Of a DNA stretch of 64,000 nt, positions 61,071-64,000 are shown in pieces. This DNA is from Flavobacterium coralii. GTDB lineage: Bacteria; Bacteroidota; Bacteroidia; Flavobacteriales; Flavobacteriaceae. Location of the stretch: NCBI RefSeq assembly GCF_019891545.1, contig NZ_JAHDIU010000004.1, positions 1 to 64,000 on the forward strand. Reading direction: 5' to 3'. The translations under genes were made by a program, and so were the position numbers. The notes under the pieces are model-generated. The model did not search any database. It saw only the letters and a list, made by a program, of their open reading frames with translations, and had not been told where the DNA came from. Numbering within the stretch: the stretch's first letter is position 1; each line of letters begins with the position of its first letter.

Positions 61071-61078
61071 TATCTTTG
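61071..61078 (+). promoter_or_regulatory. DUF1543 promoter, -7 element (leaderless)
   Basis: TATCTTTG matches TAnnTTTG and ends 6 bases before the ATG at 61085, so the mRNA probably starts at or near the start codon. Confidence 0.6.
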
Positions 61079-61084
61079 TTTACT

Positions 61085-61645
61085 ATGGAGCAGAATCTCA
61101 AATTATATATGGTTTTACTGGGCTGCACGCCTAAAGGCCGCTTGACTGAGCAGCATGATATTTTTTTCGGAATCGGTACTTCCGTACAGGAACTTGTGCC
61201 CCAGATGTATAATTTCTGGCCGGATGGCGGGCAGTTGCACATAGATTCGTGGCGCGAAGTAACACAGGTTGGCGATTACGTTGTTTCCATAACACAGCAT
61301 ACTGAAGAGCAACAGGAGCAAAAACTCTTTTTTATTAACCTTGGCGGCTATAAAGCAGGCGACTTTGAAGAATACCACTATAAAACCCTGATAGCTGCAA
61401 ACACAATGGGCGAAGCAGTCAAGGCTGCAAAGCAGTCTGCTTTTTATAAGCACTATAACCTTAAAGGCGGTGGCGAATCGCACGTAGATGATAAATTTGC
61501 GCTTGATGCCGACGACCTTCATAATGTTCAGGATGTATTACCTGAAAATGTAAGGCGGCAGTACTCAATTATCCTTACACAAGCTACTACTAAACAGGAT
61601 GATGAACTGCATATAGGCTATACCAAAATAGGTAAAAAGCCTTAG
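61085..61645 (+). CDS. DUF1543 protein (186 aa)
   Basis: This matches the DUF1543 family in its conserved start: KLYMVLLGCTPKGRLTEQHDIFFGIG, then WPDGGQLHIDSWREVTQVGDY and YKAGDFEEYHYK, then a C-terminal half with HYNLKGGGESHVDDKFALDADD. The family lacks a known function; the two related halves look like duplicated domains. The start at 61085 was used because a TTG frame three codons earlier lies inside the promoter. Its stop interlocks with the T9SS protein gene over TTAG. Confidence 0.88.
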   Translation: MEQNLKLYMVLLGCTPKGRLTEQHDIFFGIGTSVQELVPQMYNFWPDGGQLHIDSWREVTQVGDYVVSITQHTEEQQEQKLFFINLGGYKAGDFEEYHYKTLIAANTMGEAVKAAKQSAFYKHYNLKGGGESHVDDKFALDADDLHNVQDVLPENVRRQYSIILTQATTKQDDELHIGYTKIGKKP

Positions 61646-62877
61646 CTCTCTTTCACCAGCCTCCAGGCCTTGCCTTTATACATATCTATAGAAAACATAT
61701 AAACACCATCCTGAAGGGCACTTATATTAATGACTGAGTCTTTACTCCTGAGCGTTCCTTTCATTACTGTTTTGCCAGCCATATCGGTAATTTCAAAACC
61801 TGTAGATAGTGTATCATCCCTTAAAACAATGTGCAGTGTGCCGTCAGTCGGATTTGGGTACAGCATAACTGCGTCTTTACTATTTATTTGGCTTCCCAAG
61901 TCCGCTTCACTGAGGTAATTTTCCAAAAAAGCAGAAAGATCATAATAACCCAGCTTAGGTTGCACATTTACAAACGGTGCCTGTATAAACCTTTCATTGC
62001 TCACAAAATAATGCAAACCATCAGTAGTGGCTATGCCTTCTGTTTGATGAAAGGGCGCCGATATGTTAACTTTGCGTTTGTTACCGCTAAAAAAATCATT
62101 CCCGCTAAAATCGTATAACAGGTAAAAAAATGGCTGCAGCAGTGTGCTGTAACCAATTAATACAATTAGTTTTTTATCTTCTACATAGGCTGCTCCTGTT
62201 ATTAGCCCGTCAACATTATATGTAGTTTTAAGCGCAGCACTATAGCTTCCTGCTGTTTTGGGTAAAGCATACACACTTGTCTGTTTGCTTACCCATTGCT
62301 TTGTAAACAGGTACAGGCTGTCCTGCGTGGCAATAAAAGCCTCGCAGTCAAAATTAGTATTGTTGCCACCAGCAGGTGTAAAATCGGTTTGGTTGGAATA
62401 GGTAAAATTGATGTAGTCAATCTCTGGGGTTAAATCCGATAATGATGATTTCCTCACTTTAATTATCCTGAGGTTTTGCCTGTTGCCATTGGCATTGTTG
62501 CCAAAATCACCAATATAAAAATATTCACTGTCATGTGTTATATCCTCCCAGTCATAATTTATTACACCCGGTAAAGCTATAATTTGGTTAACTGATGCTG
62601 TCAGTGTGTCTAAAGCATACAAACTACTGTCGTTGCTATCGTTGTGGGTGTACAGGTAGCCATTCCACAGGGCTTGCCCTGAGGTTTCGCTTACTACTCC
62701 CGGCAACTGTACAGTTGTAGCAGGAAACACCGTAGCCTGGGTATAGATACAGCTGCCATTATTAACAACAGCCGAAGCATTATAGTTCTGTGCCAAAACA
62801 TCTGTACAGCCCTGTGGCTGTGCATAAAACTGCATAGCGAACAACAGAGTTATTAATAGATAATTATAGTTTTTCAT
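61642..62877 (-). CDS. T9SS-secreted beta-propeller-like protein (411 aa)
   Basis: The signal peptide (residues 1-19) leads to a short GCTDVLAQNYNASA repeat (21-45), a cysteine-bounded calcium-type motif frequent in secreted Bacteroidota proteins. The body (about 50-330) is strand-rich with IYALDTLTASVNQIIALPG-type turns, like a beta-propeller. The C-terminal about 75 residues (VMLYPNPTDGTLHIVLRDD and so on) form a T9SS type A sorting domain. Its 3' end overlaps that of the DUF1543 gene by four bases. Confidence 0.85.
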   Translation of the reverse strand: MKNYNYLLITLLFAMQFYAQPQGCTDVLAQNYNASAVVNNGSCIYTQATVFPATTVQLPGVVSETSGQALWNGYLYTHNDSNDSSLYALDTLTASVNQIIALPGVINYDWEDITHDSEYFYIGDFGNNANGNRQNLRIIKVRKSSLSDLTPEIDYINFTYSNQTDFTPAGGNNTNFDCEAFIATQDSLYLFTKQWVSKQTSVYALPKTAGSYSAALKTTYNVDGLITGAAYVEDKKLIVLIGYSTLLQPFFYLLYDFSGNDFFSGNKRKVNISAPFHQTEGIATTDGLHYFVSNERFIQAPFVNVQPKLGYYDLSAFLENYLSEADLGSQINSKDAVMLYPNPTDGTLHIVLRDDTLSTGFEITDMAGKTVMKGTLRSKDSVINISALQDGVYMFSIDMYKGKAWRLVKES

Positions 62878-63011
62878 AGCGCTATTTTTTAGTGTGGTAT
62901 TATAAATATATGAAGCATAAACAGCAAACCCAATGCATTTATAATAAGTTTAGGATGGCCTTTACCTAAAAATTCGGGAAATGCAAAAAGGATATTTAAG
63001 AATTAAAATTT

Positions 63012-63019
63012 TACCTTTG
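63012..63019 (+). promoter_or_regulatory. Promoter of the pRiA4b ORF-3-like gene, -7 element
   Basis: TACCTTTG matches TAnnTTTG, 22 bases before the ATG. Confidence 0.6.
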
Positions 63020-63041
63020 GGGCTCATTTAAAACTCACGCC

Positions 63042-63581
63042 ATGATATATAAATTCAGAGTAATTCTTGATGCGGAAGAAGATGTTTTCAGGGATATTGC
63101 CATACAGGAAGAAGATACGCTGGAAGATTTGCACAATGCCATAGTTAATGCCTTCGGGTTTGACGGAATGGAAATAGCCTCGTTCTATACCTGTGACGAA
63201 AACTGGACTCAGGAAGATGAAATACCGCTTTTTGATACCGGAGATGAACCGGGTGAACAAAAAACAATGGCTGATTACCCGCTTAACAGCATACTTACAG
63301 AGGAAAGCACTAAGATTATATATGTGTATGACTTCCTGAATATGTGGACGTTTTTTGTTGAGCTTGGCGCTATTGAAGAGCCTGAAACGGGTGTAAGCTA
63401 TCCGGACCTACTGTTCTCTCATGGTATAATGCCGTTATCTGCTCCTGATAAAAACTTTGAAGCCGCGGAAGGTGAAGACATGTACAGTGACTTTGATGAT
63501 GATTATGACGATGAAGACCTGGATATGTTTGACAATGATAACTTTGAAGATTTAGGTTTTGACGAAAGCAACTGGAACTAA
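63042..63581 (+). CDS. Plasmid pRiA4b ORF-3-like protein (179 aa)
   Basis: The domain (residues 1 to about 125) fits the pRiA4b ORF-3 family: YKFRVILDAEEDVFRDIAIQ, TLEDLHNAIVNAFGFDGMEI, and the strand IIYVYDFLNMWTFFVELG. Despite the family's name it is common on chromosomes. The C-terminal 45 residues are extremely acidic (for example DDDYDDEDLDMFDNDN). The nucleoid-associated gene follows 28 bases later on the same strand, so the two may be co-expressed. The acidic tail may bind basic proteins or metal ions, by inference only. Confidence 0.85.
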   Translation: MIYKFRVILDAEEDVFRDIAIQEEDTLEDLHNAIVNAFGFDGMEIASFYTCDENWTQEDEIPLFDTGDEPGEQKTMADYPLNSILTEESTKIIYVYDFLNMWTFFVELGAIEEPETGVSYPDLLFSHGIMPLSAPDKNFEAAEGEDMYSDFDDDYDDEDLDMFDNDNFEDLGFDESNWN

Positions 63582-63609
63582 TTAATGCTGTTACTTAATA
63601 GTATATATA

Positions 63610-64000
63610 ATGATTAACCTGTTTAACACACACATAGAAAGCCTGTCGGTGCACCGTGTGGGCAATAAAAGCCGTAACGAAGCCATTTTCCTTTCAGAAC
63701 AGCCTTACGGGCTTAATGACGAGATTGTACCGCTTTTAAAAGAATACTTTTTTAAGCCTTTTCGTGATAAGGAAGAAAACTACTTTCAGTTTGCGCACGA
63801 TGTGCATTTAGATTACCACGACATGTACACCCTTGCTACTGAAATTTTTAATAATCCCGGGGCAGTACATGAGGTTTCTAAAAAAATAACCAAGCACTTG
63901 TTTGAGCAGTCTAACCACCCGCACATAAAAAACGGTGAGGTTTATATTGCTTATCTTACTAATGTAAGCATAGATAACAATGTTACCGATGCCATTGGTG
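63610..64000 (+). CDS. Nucleoid-associated protein, NdpA/YejK family (partial)
   Basis: The 5' part of the gene is visible; it runs off the right edge after 130 codons. The N-terminal part (THIESLSVHRVGNKSRNEAI, then YGLNDEIVPLLKEYFFKPFR) and the later block EVYIAYLTNVSIDNNVTDAIG match the 37-kDa nucleoid-associated family. Such proteins bind DNA and are linked to nucleoid structure. No more can be said without the 3' part. The short gap to the preceding gene suggests an operon. Confidence 0.85.
   Translation, partial: MINLFNTHIESLSVHRVGNKSRNEAIFLSEQPYGLNDEIVPLLKEYFFKPFRDKEENYFQFAHDVHLDYHDMYTLATEIFNNPGAVHEVSKKITKHLFEQSNHPHIKNGEVYIAYLTNVSIDNNVTDAIG

Overview
The window looks like chromosome from a member of the Flavobacteriaceae (Bacteroidota), close to Flavobacterium. 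The evidence is direct: TAnnTTTG -7 promoter elements stand 10-30 bases before many starts, ribosome binding sites are weak, three proteins carry C-terminal type 9 secretion (T9SS) sorting domains, many lipoproteins have acidic residues after the lipid cysteine, and a bacillithiol deacetylase (BshB1), menaquinone-entry genes and a single-chain FGAM synthase are present. The tRNA genes do not encode CCA. No phage, plasmid backbone, transposase, rRNA operon or CRISPR array was seen, so this is mainly a housekeeping and cell-envelope stretch.

Layout. 1-6500: small unknown proteins, a beta-barrel, a long-chain acyl-CoA synthetase, and a cytoplasmic-looking protein built on a 14-residue repeat. 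6.5-10.2 kb: the purine gene for FGAM synthase, interrupted in frame by a short palindromic repeat. 10.3-13.5 kb: secreted and lipoproteins (DUF7151-like, DUF1579, parallel beta-helix). 13.6-16.0 kb: a hotdog thioesterase, isochorismate synthase, bshB1 and tRNA-His. 16.2-23.5 kb: envelope proteins, an L,D-transpeptidase, FabH, a frameshifted TonB-domain gene, an ABC ATPase, a beta-barrel, and an OmpA/lipocalin pair. 23.8-31.2 kb: HtpG, an M61 peptidase, an alpha/beta hydrolase and a DUF2805 protein. 31.4-35.8 kb: DoxX and EamA membrane proteins, the DUF1501/DUF1800 pair and DUF2721. 36-41.2 kb: a PNPOx-like protein, tRNA-Thr, an idi-queD-manA operon, and a TetR-ABC1 kinase-DUF2256 operon. 41.3-54.4 kb: a large FAD oxidoreductase, DUF2891, and two neighbouring T9SS surface proteins (2331 and 910 aa) that share a C-terminal module of about 450 aa. 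54.7-64 kb: cell-wall lytic enzymes (lysozyme-like, MltG), GNAT, DapF, a DegP/HtrA protease, DUF1543, a third T9SS protein, a pRiA4b ORF-3-like protein and a partial nucleoid-associated protein.

Functional groups: menaquinone and bacillithiol synthesis sit side by side; peptidoglycan supply and turnover (DapF, MltG, lysozyme-like, L,D-transpeptidase) recur; envelope quality control is represented by DegP and HtpG; surface display through T9SS is prominent. Promoter positions revise several starts: where the -7 element lies downstream of a possible TTG/GTG start, the first ATG after it was chosen.

The least ordinary items are a family of palindromic 3'-end repeats with CTGTCTCAAAA ends (four copies), an in-frame repeat insertion in purL, the 14-residue repeat protein, a single-base frameshift in a TonB-domain gene, five convergent gene pairs whose stop codons interlock or abut, and a 51-aa zinc-ribbon-like DUF2256 gene overlapping the end of the ABC1 kinase gene. 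No clearly new defence or biosynthetic system could be identified.
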